Origin: Muribaculum sp.
GTDB lineage: Bacteria; Bacteroidota; Bacteroidia; Bacteroidales; Muribaculaceae
Assembly (NCBI GenBank): GCA_023666965.1
Contig: JAMPAZ010000003.1
Location: forward strand, 1-64,000
DNA: 64,000 bases
Direction of reading: 5' to 3'
The notes under the pieces were generated by a model, which had not been told where the DNA came from, did not search any database, and saw nothing but the letters and a program-made list of their open reading frames with translations. The position numbers were made by a program, and so were the translations under genes. Below, in pieces: positions 26,020-35,335 of this stretch (within the stretch, counting starts at the first letter, position 1; every line of letters begins with the position of its first letter).

Positions 26020-27270
26020 ATGAAACGCCAAGACTTTGAAATTATGGCTCCCGTTGGGAGTTATGAATCGCTTTATGCCGCGATGGATGCCGGAGCCGAT
26101 GCCATATATTTTGGAATAGAGGGATTGAATATGCGGGCGCGCTCCTCGAACAATTTTACAATTGACGATTTGCGTTCGATAGCCAGGCTTTGTGGCGAAC
26201 GCGGAGTCAAGACATATTTGACAGTAAACACTATAATATACGATGAAGACATCGAAAAGTGTCATTCAATAATTGACGCGGCGCGTGATGCGGGAATCTC
26301 CGCCATCATTGCAAGCGACATCGCCGCTATAACGTATGCTCGTAAAGTCGGAGTGGAGGTGCATATTTCCACCCAGGTAAATGTGACGAATATTGACGCG
26401 GTAAAGTTCTACTCGCAATGGGCCGACGTGATGGTGCTTGCGCGAGAGCTTAACATGGAACAAGTGGCTGAAATTCATAAGGCCATTCTTAATGACGACA
26501 TCCGCGGGCCGCACGGTGAACTTATTAGGATTGAAATGTTTTGCCACGGGGCACTCTGCATGGCAGTTTCCGGGAAATGCTATCTGAGTCTGCATGAGAT
26601 GAATTCAAGCGCCAATCGCGGTGCTTGTACACAGATATGCCGTCGAGGCTATACCGTGCGCGACCGTGAGACGGGCGATGAGCTTGATGTGGAAAACAAG
26701 TATATAATGTCGCCAAAAGACCTTAAGACCATACACTTTCTCAACAAGATGGTCGATGCCGGTGTCTCCGTGTTTAAAATCGAGGGTCGCGCCCGTGGCC
26801 CTGAGTATGTGAAAATCGCTGTTGAGTGCTATGATCAGGCGTTGCGTAGCATTTGCGACGGGACATACGGCGACGAACTTATAGATATTTGGGATAAACG
26901 TTTGTCGCAAATATTCAACCGAGGATTCTGGAATGGTTATTATCTTGGTCAGCGGTTAGGTGAATGGACTTCAAAATACGGCTCTTCGGCTACACGAACA
27001 AAGATGTATGCCGCAAAGGGAATTAGATATTTTTCCAACATAGGTGTTGCTGAATTCTTAATGGAGAGCGGTGAGCTTGCCGTAGGCGATGAAGTCGTGA
27101 TTACGGGCCCGACCACGGGTGCGATAATTATGACCTTAGAGGAGATTCGTGTCGACTTAAAGCCGGTGGATAAGGCAGTGAAAGGCGATCGGTTTTCCAT
27201 TAAGGTGCCTGCTAAGATTCGTCCGAGCGATAAGATGTTTAAATGGGTTGAAAATTCACCCAAAGTTTAG
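26020..27270 (+). CDS. Peptidase U32-family protein (YegQ/TrhP-like tRNA hydroxylation type)
   Basis: The 416-residue protein opens with 'IMAPVGSYESLYAAMDAGADA', then YFGIEGLNMRARS. It carries the U32 signature region 'EMFCHGALCMAVSGKCYLS', then 'NRGACTQICRRGY' with the conserved Cys cluster, and a C-terminal small beta domain after 'WTSKYGSSATRT'. TrhP-type members make 5-hydroxyuridine at tRNA position 34, probably through an iron-sulfur site; peptidase activity is doubtful for this subgroup. The start is only 5 bp from a -7 box, so the mRNA may be leaderless. It is probably monocistronic, since a full promoter precedes the next gene. Confidence 0.88.
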   Translation: MKRQDFEIMAPVGSYESLYAAMDAGADAIYFGIEGLNMRARSSNNFTIDDLRSIARLCGERGVKTYLTVNTIIYDEDIEKCHSIIDAARDAGISAIIASDIAAITYARKVGVEVHISTQVNVTNIDAVKFYSQWADVMVLARELNMEQVAEIHKAILNDDIRGPHGELIRIEMFCHGALCMAVSGKCYLSLHEMNSSANRGACTQICRRGYTVRDRETGDELDVENKYIMSPKDLKTIHFLNKMVDAGVSVFKIEGRARGPEYVKIAVECYDQALRSICDGTYGDELIDIWDKRLSQIFNRGFWNGYYLGQRLGEWTSKYGSSATRTKMYAAKGIRYFSNIGVAEFLMESGELAVGDEVVITGPTTGAIIMTLEEIRVDLKPVDKAVKGDRFSIKVPAKIRPSDKMFKWVENSPKV

Positions 27271-27293
27271 TTTTTTATTTTCTCCGGAGCGAA

Positions 27294-27323
27294 TTGTTTG
27301 TTTCTGAAATTTCCTTAACTTTG
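27294..27323 (+). promoter_or_regulatory. Promoter of the serine acetyltransferase operon
   Basis: TTG (27294-27296), 19 bp, TAACTTTG (27316-27323), 44 bp before the ATG at 27368. Confidence 0.7.
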
Positions 27324-27367
27324 CAATAGATTGGCCGGCTTGTTGTGCGCGGTCATAACCAAGGACT

Positions 27368-28291
27368 ATGAGAGGATTGAATATAACACACGAGGCTTCG
27401 CTTCGTGGCACCGTCGAAAGACTCAGTGACGGTGACAATTTGACCAATGTTTGTCCCTCGCAATGGCGAGGCGAGCCTCTGCCGTCGCAGTTGGCGGTTA
27501 AGGAAATTATCACCTTGTCGCGTGCTCTCATTTTTCCCGGCTTTTTCGGCGACAGCGACGTTACACGTGAAAATGTCCTGTACTTTACCGGACTCTGGAT
27601 TGAAAAGCTTTTCAAATTGCTCACTGAGCAAATTCATGCCGGACTGTCGATGGACATCTGTACGGAGCTTCCTCCGCAGTTTACGGAGCTTGAGGCTAAG
27701 TCGGCCGATTTAGCCGCACGGTTTATAAAGCGGCTGCCGGAATTGCGTCGATTGCTTAACAACGATGTCAAAGCTACGTATCATGGCGACCCCGCGGCTT
27801 TGTCGACTCAGGAGGTCATCTATTGCTACCCCGGTATTCGTGCCATCTGCAACTATCGAATAGCCCATGAATTGGTCAAGCTTGATGTGCCCATATTGCC
27901 GAGAATGATTAGTGAACAGGCCCATGCCGAGACCGGCATCGACATTCATCCGTCGGCCACTATCGGCGAGTCGTTTACCATCGACCACGGAACCGGCATA
28001 GTGATTGGCGCTACGGCAGTAATCGGCAATAACGTAAAGATCTATCAAGGAGTCACGCTCGGGGCTAAAAGCTTTCCGCTCGACGATAACGGTAATCCGG
28101 TCAAGGGCGTACCGCGGCATCCGACGATAGGAAACAATGTGATTATATATTCCAATGCTTCAATCCTTGGCCGAATCACTATCGGAGATAATGCCGTCAT
28201 TGGAGGTAATATTTGGGTTGACACGGATGTGGCTCCCGGTGAGAGGTTGATACAAGCAAAGGCAAACAACGTATTAAGACTAAAACAGTGA
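27368..28291 (+). CDS. cysE: Serine O-acetyltransferase
   Basis: The 307-residue protein has an N-terminal helical domain and a left-handed beta-helix of hexapeptide repeats ('IDIHPSATIGESFTIDHGTGIVIGATAVIG', shown here in outline: DIHPSATIG ... GTGIVIGATAVIG ... VKIYQGVTLGA). The active-site His lies in IDHGTG, and the substrate loop is 'GVPRHPTIGNN'. It acetylates serine with acetyl-CoA in the first step of cysteine synthesis. The longer N-terminus (EpsC-type) is typical of Bacteroidota. It touches the THUMP methyltransferase gene with a 1-base overlap and heads an operon with it. Confidence 0.92.
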   Translation: MRGLNITHEASLRGTVERLSDGDNLTNVCPSQWRGEPLPSQLAVKEIITLSRALIFPGFFGDSDVTRENVLYFTGLWIEKLFKLLTEQIHAGLSMDICTELPPQFTELEAKSADLAARFIKRLPELRRLLNNDVKATYHGDPAALSTQEVIYCYPGIRAICNYRIAHELVKLDVPILPRMISEQAHAETGIDIHPSATIGESFTIDHGTGIVIGATAVIGNNVKIYQGVTLGAKSFPLDDNGNPVKGVPRHPTIGNNVIIYSNASILGRITIGDNAVIGGNIWVDTDVAPGERLIQAKANNVLRLKQ

Positions 28292-30084
28292 TGAAAACTG
28301 AAAAATTCGACATGGTGGCCAAGACTCTGCAGGGACTGGAGGATGTGCTGGCTGAGGAGCTTCTGAAGATTGGCGCCGAAAATATCTCGCAGGGCAGGCG
28401 TATGGTGTCGTTCGAGGGAGATAATGAGGTGCTTTATAAGGCAAACCTGTGTTGCCGTACCGCTCTTAGAATTTTAAAACCGGTATATAAGTTCACGGCA
28501 TCAGATCCGGACACTTTATACGAAATGACCAAGGAATTTGATTGGTCGACGATTCTTTCGCTCGATAAGACTTTTTCGATAGATCCTGTTGTTAACTCCG
28601 ACACATTTACCCACTCGCGATATGTGACGTATCGTGTCAAGGACGCGATTGTGGACTGGTTTAAGGACCGCTACGGAGCCGACAAACGCCCCGGCGTTAG
28701 GCTCCAAGATGCCGACGTTATGATTAATGTCCATATAGACGGCACTCGCGTGACCATATCGCTCGACTCTTCGGGCGAATCGCTTCATAAGCGCGGCTAT
28801 CGCGTGGCGCAGACCGAAGCGCCCATCAACGAGGTTCTTGCCGCGGGAATATTGCTAAAAGCCGGTTGGAACGGACAGTGCCCGCTTGTCGATCCCATGT
28901 GTGGTTCCGGGACATTCCTGATCGAAGCGGCTTTGATTGCCGCAAATATCAATCCGGGCGTATATCGTAAAGGGTTTGCTTTTGAACAGTGGCCTGACTT
29001 TGACGAGGAACTTTTTGAGCGACTTTATAACGATGACTCGCAGGAACGCGATATTACAGTACCTATCATAGGATGCGATATTTCTCCTAAGGCCATCTCA
29101 ATTGCAGAAAAGAATGTCAAGCAGGCCGGCGTAGCTAAATACGTTGAGCTTGAAGTGCGTCCGCTGGCTCATTGGACAGAGGCTCCGGCCGATGGAATGC
29201 TCGTATGCAATCCGCCTTACGGCGAACGTATCTCAGTGGCCGATATGGATGGACTATATGAATTGTTCGGACAGAAACTTAAGAACGTTTTTAAGGGCTA
29301 TCATGCTTGGATAATAGGCTACCAAGATGAATATTTCAAGAAGATAGGCTTGGCTCCTTCGACAAAGCTACCTCTATATAATGGTGCGCTTGAATGCGAA
29401 CTGCGTGAATATGTAATCTTCGAGGGCGACTATAAGACTTTCCGAAGTCAGGGATTTTCACTTCACCGGCATGATGACGATGACGATGAAATGCCTGTTA
29501 AAGAGAAGATGCACGAACGCAGGCGTCCTACCGACGACGAGTGGCGTCGCGATGCCAGAAAGAAAGGTTTTGGAGGTAAGAACGGCGACCGTCAGCATGA
29601 ATTCGACAAGAAAGGTGGCGGACGCGATCGACGCAACGCCCTTAAAGACAAATATTCGGCAAAACCGCTCGGTCGTAAAAAGAAGTACGACGATGACGAC
29701 TTTGTCCCATCAAAGGGTGACCGCAAATATGACTTTGACGAACGTCGGTCGGCTGACCGTCAAAAATTCAGTGACCGCCGACGCGATGATCGTCGTTCTG
29801 AAAATCGCGATCGCAAATTCGATGGCGGAAGGAGAGACCGCCGTGGCGGATTTGATTCCCCGGGAAAGTTTTTTGATGGGAAGTTCGCGGGCAAAGGTTT
29901 TGAACGTCGTCGGCAGGATGACGAATCTGCCGATAGGGAGCCTTCTGAAAATCCGCTCGCTATAAGACGCAACGAGAAAGCTCTGCGCTCGATAATCGGA
30001 CGCCAACCTTCCATACCGTCGATGCGTTCCCGCAAAGGTTGGAAGCGAAATGACGGCAATGACGAAAACGACGCTGATAATTAA
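28291..30084 (+). CDS. THUMP-domain class I rRNA methyltransferase (RlmL-type) with long charged tail
   Basis: Translation most likely starts at the ATG overlapping the cysE stop by one base. The first 385 residues form a THUMP domain and a Rossmann methyltransferase with '[16 protein letters not shown]' (SAM motif I), '[15 protein letters not shown]' and the catalytic NPPY in '[12 protein letters not shown]'. This matches RlmL-type enzymes that make m2G2445 in 23S rRNA. The last 200 residues are low-complexity, alternating Asp and Arg/Lys runs ([19 protein letters not shown]), probably disordered and RNA-binding. Such tails occur in Bacteroidota RNA enzymes but this one is large. The purD gene follows after 23 bp. 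Confidence 0.9.
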   Translation: MKTEKFDMVAKTLQGLEDVLAEELLKIGAENISQGRRMVSFEGDNEVLYKANLCCRTALRILKPVYKFTASDPDTLYEMTKEFDWSTILSLDKTFSIDPVVNSDTFTHSRYVTYRVKDAIVDWFKDRYGADKRPGVRLQDADVMINVHIDGTRVTISLDSSGESLHKRGYRVAQTEAPINEVLAAGILLKAGWNGQCPLVDPMCGSGTFLIEAALIAANINPGVYRKGFAFEQWPDFDEELFERLYNDDSQERDITVPIIGCDISPKAISIAEKNVKQAGVAKYVELEVRPLAHWTEAPADGMLVCNPPYGERISVADMDGLYELFGQKLKNVFKGYHAWIIGYQDEYFKKIGLAPSTKLPLYNGALECELREYVIFEGDYKTFRSQGFSLHRHDDDDDEMPVKEKMHERRRPTDDEWRRDARKKGFGGKNGDRQHEFDKKGGGRDRRNALKDKYSAKPLGRKKKYDDDDFVPSKGDRKYDFDERRSADRQKFSDRRRDDRRSENRDRKFDGGRRDRRGGFDSPGKFFDGKFAGKGFERRRQDDESADREPSENPLAIRRNEKALRSIIGRQPSIPSMRSRKGWKRNDGNDENDADN

Positions 30085-30107
30085 TTTTTCCAATAGACAT
30101 TTACCGT

Positions 30108-31406
30108 ATGAACAAGCTAAACATCCTGCTTTTAGGGTCCGGAGGCCGTGAGTCGGCGCTCGCATGGAAAATTGCCCAAAGTCCTATTACTGAAAAGCTT
30201 TATGTGGCTCCGGGTAATGGAGGGACATCTAATTATGGTGAAAATGTGAATATTTCACCTCTTGATTTTGACGCCATTAAGACTTTTGCCGAGGAAAAGG
30301 GAGTCAAGATGATAGTCGTAGGCAATGAGGATCCGCTCGTAAACGGCATATATGACTATTTTGAAGGGTCGGGAATATTAGTTGTCGGTCCATCGAAAGC
30401 CGGTGCGGCTCTTGAAGGCAGTAAAGATTTTGCCAAGCAGTTTATGGTGCGCCACGGAATCCCGACGGCTCGCTATCGTAGTTTTACGCCTGAAACGATT
30501 GATGAAGGCATGAAATTTTTGGAGGAGCTTCAGCCCCCTTACGTGCTTAAAGCCGATGGTCTGGCGGCCGGAAAGGGTGTGTTGATTCTTCCGACGTTGG
30601 AGGAAGCTTGCCAGTCGCTTAAAGAGATGCTCGGTGGCATGTTCGGGGCATCGTCATCTACAGTCGTTATCGAAGAATTCCTTTCGGGTATAGAGTGTTC
30701 GGTGTTCGTGCTGACTGACGGAACGAATTATCGGGTATTGCCGGTCGCCAAGGACTATAAACGAATCGGAGAGGGCGACACGGGTCTGAACACCGGAGGA
30801 ATGGGAGCCGTCAGTCCTGTGCCGTTTGCCGATGAGGCTTTTATGGATAAGGTGCGCACACGCATAATCGAGCCTACAGTCAATGGCCTTGCCAAGGAGG
30901 GCATCCTCTACCGTGGATTTATATTCTTAGGCCTGATTAACGTAGACGGCGAGCCAATGGTGATAGAATATAATGTCCGCATGGGCGATCCTGAGACTGA
31001 AGCTGTGATGTTGCGCGTCGACAGCGATCTTGTCGAGCTTATGGGCGCGGCGGCATCCGGTAATCTCGGCGACCTCGAGCTCAAGCATGATCCGCGTACG
31101 GCCGTAACGGTAATGATGGTGTCGGGCGGTTATCCCGGCTCGTATGCCAAAGGGTTGCCGATTTCAGGGCTTGAAGATGTCACGGACAGTATCGTATTCC
31201 ATGCCGGAACTAAGGCTTCACCTGAGGGTGGGGTTGTTACATCCGGAGGTCGAGTGCTTTCGGTCAGCTCTTATGGCGAGAACATTGCCGACGCGCTTTC
31301 GAAAAGCTACGATTCTATATCAAAAATTAAGTTTGACAATTCATATATCCGTCGCGACATAGGTGTTGACTTGATGAAGCTTATCGAAAGTATGCCTGAC
31401 AAATAA
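30108..31406 (+). CDS. purD: Phosphoribosylamine-glycine ligase (GAR synthetase)
   Basis: The 432-residue ATP-grasp enzyme starts '[17 protein letters not shown]' and contains '[12 protein letters not shown]', '[15 protein letters not shown]', '[21 protein letters not shown]' (in outline KDYKR ... TGGMGA) and '[15 protein letters not shown]' with the metal-binding Glu/Asn. It makes glycinamide ribonucleotide in purine synthesis. Length is normal. It follows the methyltransferase by 23 bp and precedes a membrane protein gene by 10 bp, so it lies inside an operon of unrelated housekeeping genes. Confidence 0.95.
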   Translation: MNKLNILLLGSGGRESALAWKIAQSPITEKLYVAPGNGGTSNYGENVNISPLDFDAIKTFAEEKGVKMIVVGNEDPLVNGIYDYFEGSGILVVGPSKAGAALEGSKDFAKQFMVRHGIPTARYRSFTPETIDEGMKFLEELQPPYVLKADGLAAGKGVLILPTLEEACQSLKEMLGGMFGASSSTVVIEEFLSGIECSVFVLTDGTNYRVLPVAKDYKRIGEGDTGLNTGGMGAVSPVPFADEAFMDKVRTRIIEPTVNGLAKEGILYRGFIFLGLINVDGEPMVIEYNVRMGDPETEAVMLRVDSDLVELMGAAASGNLGDLELKHDPRTAVTVMMVSGGYPGSYAKGLPISGLEDVTDSIVFHAGTKASPEGGVVTSGGRVLSVSSYGENIADALSKSYDSISKIKFDNSYIRRDIGVDLMKLIESMPDK

Positions 31407-31416
31407 TTAGTCTTAA

Positions 31417-32397
31417 ATGAAGGAGACCGACATAACTCCGCAGTTTCATACACGCTGGTGCTTCCTGTTGCTTATTTTTCTTGCAGTGGGAGGCACAGTT
31501 TTTGCATATCTGTGCGGTGATATAGTCGCCCTGGATGCTGATGCCGGATTTGTTTTTCCGTCGTCCGACACTTGGATTTCCGACAAGTTTATCTCGTTGT
31601 GTGCCGGTGTCGCATTGAGTGTGCTTTCTGCTTTATTCTTAGGTTATTTGAACAAGGCATTCAACATCATAAGGCATGTCACCCGACTCTTTGCCGGTCT
31701 GTTTATCTTTTTTCAAGGTGCATGTCCATCGGTTATGGGACAGCTTTACGACGGCACGTTGATGTGTGCCCTTTTGTTGCTGTCAATGGTTCCGATGTTT
31801 GACTCCTTTCAAAATCCTAAGGACACACGCCGGGTGTTTCTCACCTTCTGCTTAATCAGCTTCGGTTCGCTTTGCGATGTATCCTGCGTGGCCTATCTTG
31901 CAGTCTTTCTGATAGGGTGCATCCAGATGCAATGTATGAAGTTTAAGGCGTTTTTGGCCATGCTGTTAGGCATCATAACGCCATATTGGATTGTGTTTGG
32001 AGCCGGCCTGGCGCGCATTTCCAATCTGCAGATGCCTGAATTTGTTAGTATTTTCCACACTGTGCCTAAAGGCGATGCTCTGATATTGCTTGTGTATGCC
32101 GGCTTGACGATGTTTTTAGGGATAGTGGCCGGGGTGTTGAACCTTGTAAAAGTATATAGCTATAACGCGCGTACCCGTGCCTACAACGGATTTTTCATGG
32201 TGCTTTTCCTCTGTTCGTGCCTACTCGCTTTGGTCGACTACCGACGCTTTACAGTCTATCTGCCCATCATCAATCTTACTTCTGCGTTCCAAATCGGCCA
32301 TTTCTTTGTTATAAACAACCAAAAGCGCGCCTACATACCGTTATTGGTAATCGTAGTAGCGTACGTGGCGATATATTGGTGGACTATATTTATGTAG
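31417..32397 (+). CDS. Polytopic inner-membrane protein of unknown function
   Basis: The 326-residue protein has about nine to ten hydrophobic helices and no soluble domain. I do not recognise the family; similar proteins follow purD-type genes in Bacteroidales by my recollection, and DUF6427-like membrane proteins are a possible match. Ten bases separate it from purD. The operon probably ends at the hairpin at 32475-32515. Confidence 0.75.
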   Translation: MKETDITPQFHTRWCFLLLIFLAVGGTVFAYLCGDIVALDADAGFVFPSSDTWISDKFISLCAGVALSVLSALFLGYLNKAFNIIRHVTRLFAGLFIFFQGACPSVMGQLYDGTLMCALLLLSMVPMFDSFQNPKDTRRVFLTFCLISFGSLCDVSCVAYLAVFLIGCIQMQCMKFKAFLAMLLGIITPYWIVFGAGLARISNLQMPEFVSIFHTVPKGDALILLVYAGLTMFLGIVAGVLNLVKVYSYNARTRAYNGFFMVLFLCSCLLALVDYRRFTVYLPIINLTSAFQIGHFFVINNQKRAYIPLLVIVVAYVAIYWWTIFM

Positions 32398-32442
32398 AAG
32401 TAAACGACATTTGATTAACTGTTGTAAAATTCATTTAGAATA

Positions 32443-32473
32443 TTTTATAATCTGAATAATTTATTTAAATTTG
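32443..32473 (+). promoter_or_regulatory. Promoter of the structured RNA/LysM region
   Basis: TAAATTTG (32466-32473) matches the -7 box, and TTT (32443-32445) stands 20 bp upstream in place of TTG. Transcription should start near 32479. Confidence 0.55.
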
Positions 32474-32474
32474 C

Positions 32475-32515
32475 AGTCACTCTTCGGCTCAATGGGCGGA
32501 GGGGTGACTTTTTTT
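32475..32515 (+). terminator. Terminator of the purD operon, overlapping the next promoter
   Basis: AGTCACTCTTC (32475-32485) pairs over 11 bp (with G-U pairs) with GAGGGGTGACT (32499-32509) and is followed by a 7-T run. The predicted start site of the promoter at 32443-32473 falls inside the left arm. New transcripts would lack part of the stem and might escape termination, while read-through from upstream would stop. Confidence 0.65.
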
Positions 32516-32785
32516 AGAAAAGACGTTTACATAACGTTCACTTCAGCACTTAGAACTTCGCAACTTCTCAACAACCTGAAGAACGGCAACGTAAGCGTCC
32601 ACGGGAGATGTTTATATGCATCTGCAGTTTCCGTATACACCCATTATTGGATTACGGAGGTTGTAGTGGTATTATACTCATCCACGACGTGGGCCGACTG
32701 AGTTGCTTATCCTGGTTGGAGGGCAATGCGAAGGCCTTAAGTGCGGGATGAGCAGGAAGTACAGATGCCCGCGTCTTTTTTTGCT
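32480..32785 (+). ncRNA. Candidate structured RNA of about 300 nt
   Basis: No convincing ORF covers this stretch, but it has nested pairing. AAAAGACG (32518-32525) pairs with CGTCTTTT (32772-32779) as a long-range closing helix. CGTT-CA-CTTCAG (32535-32546) pairs with CTGAAG-AACG (32576-32585), and GCTTATCC (32705-32712) pairs with GGATGAGC (32746-32753). A 7-T run ends it (32776-32782). A promoter precedes it. Classical RNase P, tmRNA and SRP signatures were not found. A 6S-like RNA or a long leader of the LysM operon are the main alternatives. Confidence 0.5.
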
Positions 32786-32847
32786 ATGTATAACACCTGA
32801 TTCGGGGCTATCTGCAGGACAACATCTCGATAACAGTGCGATTCCAA

Positions 32848-33600
32848 ATGTTAAGATTAATTATTGCGGGGATAGCGTTCATGCTTTCTTCGCAAGCCGC
32901 TTTTGCCCAAAAAGATCTGATAATCCTTAAAAACGGGCGCGAGTTCAATGCCACGATACTCCAGGTAAATGACAGGCAGGTTGTCTACAAAATGTCATCT
33001 AAGAAAAATGATGCAGAATATACATTGGATAATGCCGATGTCTACATGATTAGATTTTCCCAAAGAGGAAATGTCTACATCAATGAAAATGGAAGGCGTA
33101 TAACCGGAGAAAATCAAAAACTTCCTAAAGATGCGGATATCATTTATCTAATTGAGGGTAGGGAAATTCCCGCGTATGAAGTCCGCGTATTCGATAGCCA
33201 TATCTCCTATTTGACAGCAAAGCATACAAATAAGAAGGTCGTGCCGATTGCAGAAGTGGTTCCTCGCAACAAAGTCTTTATGATAAGATACACTGACGGG
33301 ACTATTGATTTGATAAACGACATGTCTGCCAAAAGTGGAACTCCTGAGGTTGCGGAAACCATACGCATGGAAAGCGATCAGGAGGTTGCCGGAGGGGAAC
33401 AAACTCCTACGGACGAGCTTCTTGTCGTGTTCCACAACGTAAAAAAGGGGGACACTCTTTCGTCTATAGCAGAACGATATGGGGTGACGGTTTCTGATAT
33501 TATAAGTTGGAATGAACTCCCGGCAAAAATGAAGCCGACCGCCAAACTGCAGCCCGACATGCAAATAATGTTGTATGTGACTCCAACAAACTCCAATTAG
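32848..33600 (+). CDS. Secreted protein with two KNGRE-type repeats and a C-terminal LysM
   Basis: The ATG at 32848 gives a clean signal peptide (MLRLIIAGIAFMLSSQAAFAQ); a GTG at 32836 would only add four residues. Two repeats of about 45 residues follow: 'DLIILKNGREFNATILQVND' and 'DIIYLIEGREIPAYEVRVFD', a beta motif common in Bacteroidota secreted proteins. A C-terminal LysM domain (about 200-248, VKKGDTLSSIAERYGVTVSDI) predicts peptidoglycan binding in the periplasm. It is first in a five-gene envelope set, 8 bp before the next gene. The candidate RNA at 32480-32785 lies directly upstream. Confidence 0.85.
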   Translation: MLRLIIAGIAFMLSSQAAFAQKDLIILKNGREFNATILQVNDRQVVYKMSSKKNDAEYTLDNADVYMIRFSQRGNVYINENGRRITGENQKLPKDADIIYLIEGREIPAYEVRVFDSHISYLTAKHTNKKVVPIAEVVPRNKVFMIRYTDGTIDLINDMSAKSGTPEVAETIRMESDQEVAGGEQTPTDELLVVFHNVKKGDTLSSIAERYGVTVSDIISWNELPAKMKPTAKLQPDMQIMLYVTPTNSN

Positions 33601-33608
33601 CTCAAGCC

Positions 33609-34493
33609 ATGAAATCTAGAATATATTCTATCGTCGGAGCGACATTGGCTTTTATGCTTTGGGCGTGTAGCGGCGGTGATTCAAGTGGCGCCATATTAAA
33701 GTTGGTTGCGGAACGAGACTCTATCAAGGAGTTGAGTGAACTTCAAATGCGTAAACTTGACGTAATCAACGAGATGATAAGCACAATTAATTCTGCTCTC
33801 GATTCGATATCGGCTGAAGAAAACATGCTGTTTATCAACCCGTCGACTTCAGAAATTCCAATATCACGCAATGATGCTTTGCGAAATTTGGAGCGCTATG
33901 AGCGTGTACTTCAGCATCAGCAACAGCGCATAGCTTCTCTTGACAAAAATTTTGTGGCAAACGGCGATAATCCTGAAATGCAGGGCATGATCGAAATGAT
34001 GCGACAGCAACTTGCCGCAAAAGATAACCAAATCGCAAAGTTAAAGGAGGAGTTGTCAAAGAAAAATGTCGACATTGCTCGTCTGCAGCGTCAGGTTGCA
34101 GAACAACGGACGCAGATTGACCGGCAGACCTCTGAGATTGAAAAGCTTGACCAAACCAACAAAGCCCAAGAAAAGGCTCTCGTTTATCAAGACGACGTAA
34201 TCAACTCATGCTATGTGATACTTGGTTCAAAGAAAGATCTTGAACGCCGTGGTATTGTGAAGAAGAAGCAAATGGTGCCCGAATCGGCTTTAGATAAAAC
34301 AAAATTTGCCAAAGTTGATATTCGTAAATGGCGCGAAATTACTTTTGAGGCAAAACGACCAAGAATCCTTACATCTATGCCTACAGGTTCTTACACACTT
34401 TCGACGAATGGCAACGGAACATACACTCTGAGGGTAAGCAATCCCGGTAATTTTTGGAGCGTATCTAATTTCCTTGTGATACAGACTGACTAA
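33609..34493 (+). CDS. Coiled-coil lipoprotein
   Basis: The 294-residue product has a lipoprotein signal (lipobox LWAC, Cys about 20). A long coiled coil runs through about residues 30-200 (heptads such as 'MIEMMRQQLAAKDNQIAKLKE' in outline MMRQQLAAKDNQ), and a small beta domain at the C-terminus ends 'WSVSNFLVIQTD'. It probably spans part of the periplasm. It lies 8 bp after the LysM gene, so a joint envelope function is likely. I know no functional name for it. Confidence 0.8.
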   Translation: MKSRIYSIVGATLAFMLWACSGGDSSGAILKLVAERDSIKELSELQMRKLDVINEMISTINSALDSISAEENMLFINPSTSEIPISRNDALRNLERYERVLQHQQQRIASLDKNFVANGDNPEMQGMIEMMRQQLAAKDNQIAKLKEELSKKNVDIARLQRQVAEQRTQIDRQTSEIEKLDQTNKAQEKALVYQDDVINSCYVILGSKKDLERRGIVKKKQMVPESALDKTKFAKVDIRKWREITFEAKRPRILTSMPTGSYTLSTNGNGTYTLRVSNPGNFWSVSNFLVIQTD

Positions 34494-34514
34494 TCATTTA
34501 ATATTCACATTTTT

Positions 34515-35300
34515 ATGAAACGAAGAAGACTATATGCCAGATCTTTAGTGGGTATAATGGCATTGTTTATGGCGGTAATGACCGCATTTGCGCAAACTAC
34601 TACCGTGAAACATATTGTTGCACGTGGTGAGACTCTTGAGGATATAGCTAAAACCTATAACATAACTAAGGAGGACATAATATCCGCTAATCCTTCCGCC
34701 GGACAATTTGTATATGTGGGCATGGAGCTTATAATACCTCAAAAAGTGCAACAAACATTTGGTGGCACAAATCTTCCGAATAATTCCAATAACGATCCAC
34801 GCATGGACGGCTATAATAACGGAAGTGTTCCCGGCTCTAATAGTGGCAGTAAGCCTTCTGAGAATTCCGCTAATCGCGAGAGTGATGGAGGCTTTAGCTA
34901 TTGGGGGTTAGGATATATGGCCGATTTCGAGGCCGCCGACAAAGGGGCTTATGGCATTTATTTTAGAGCGATAGCGCCATATCATTTCGGAATGGATTTT
35001 GGCGCGTATGCAAACTATGGAATCGTTGATAAGGATTATGCAGGTCTGCAATTTTTAATAGGTCCGGCTATAGGTAGCCGATTCGATGGTTTTAGAGCAT
35101 CTGTTGCTTTAGACGCAATTATAGCAGCTATGGATGATCCGGAGAAGAGTGACATACAAGTTAACTGGGGTTTGGGATTGTTTCCACAATTGGCATTTGA
35201 ATTGTCGGGAAATACATGTTTGGTGGTTGGATTGTATGGAAATTGGGCTAAAGGTGCCGATAAACTCTCATTTGGGTTCCATGCCGGTCTCGCATTCTAA
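34515..35300 (+). CDS. LysM protein with C-terminal outer-membrane-like barrel
   Basis: The 261-residue protein has a signal peptide ending AFAQ and one LysM (about residues 33-78, VKHIVARGETLEDIAKTYNI). A flexible Asn/Ser/Gly linker (80-125) follows, then about 130 residues of alternating strands (GGFSYWGLGYMADF ... FHAGLAF) that look like a small beta-barrel or porin-like domain. It would connect peptidoglycan and outer membrane. The AT content rises from here onward. Confidence 0.8.
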   Translation: MKRRRLYARSLVGIMALFMAVMTAFAQTTTVKHIVARGETLEDIAKTYNITKEDIISANPSAGQFVYVGMELIIPQKVQQTFGGTNLPNNSNNDPRMDGYNNGSVPGSNSGSKPSENSANRESDGGFSYWGLGYMADFEAADKGAYGIYFRAIAPYHFGMDFGAYANYGIVDKDYAGLQFLIGPAIGSRFDGFRASVALDAIIAAMDDPEKSDIQVNWGLGLFPQLAFELSGNTCLVVGLYGNWAKGADKLSFGFHAGLAF

Positions 35301-35335
35301 ATAATTTCAAATAAAAATTCATTATACATATTTTT

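Noticed and set aside
32480..32785. tmRNA, RNase P or SRP RNA
   Set aside because: The diagnostic sequences (tag peptide frame, RNase P conserved core, SRP GGAAG/AGCAGCC loop) are not present in the right arrangement.
32471..32930. Short plus-strand frames across the gene-free region
   Set aside because: They have no start context or family similarity, cut through the predicted helices and overlap the signal peptide of the LysM gene.
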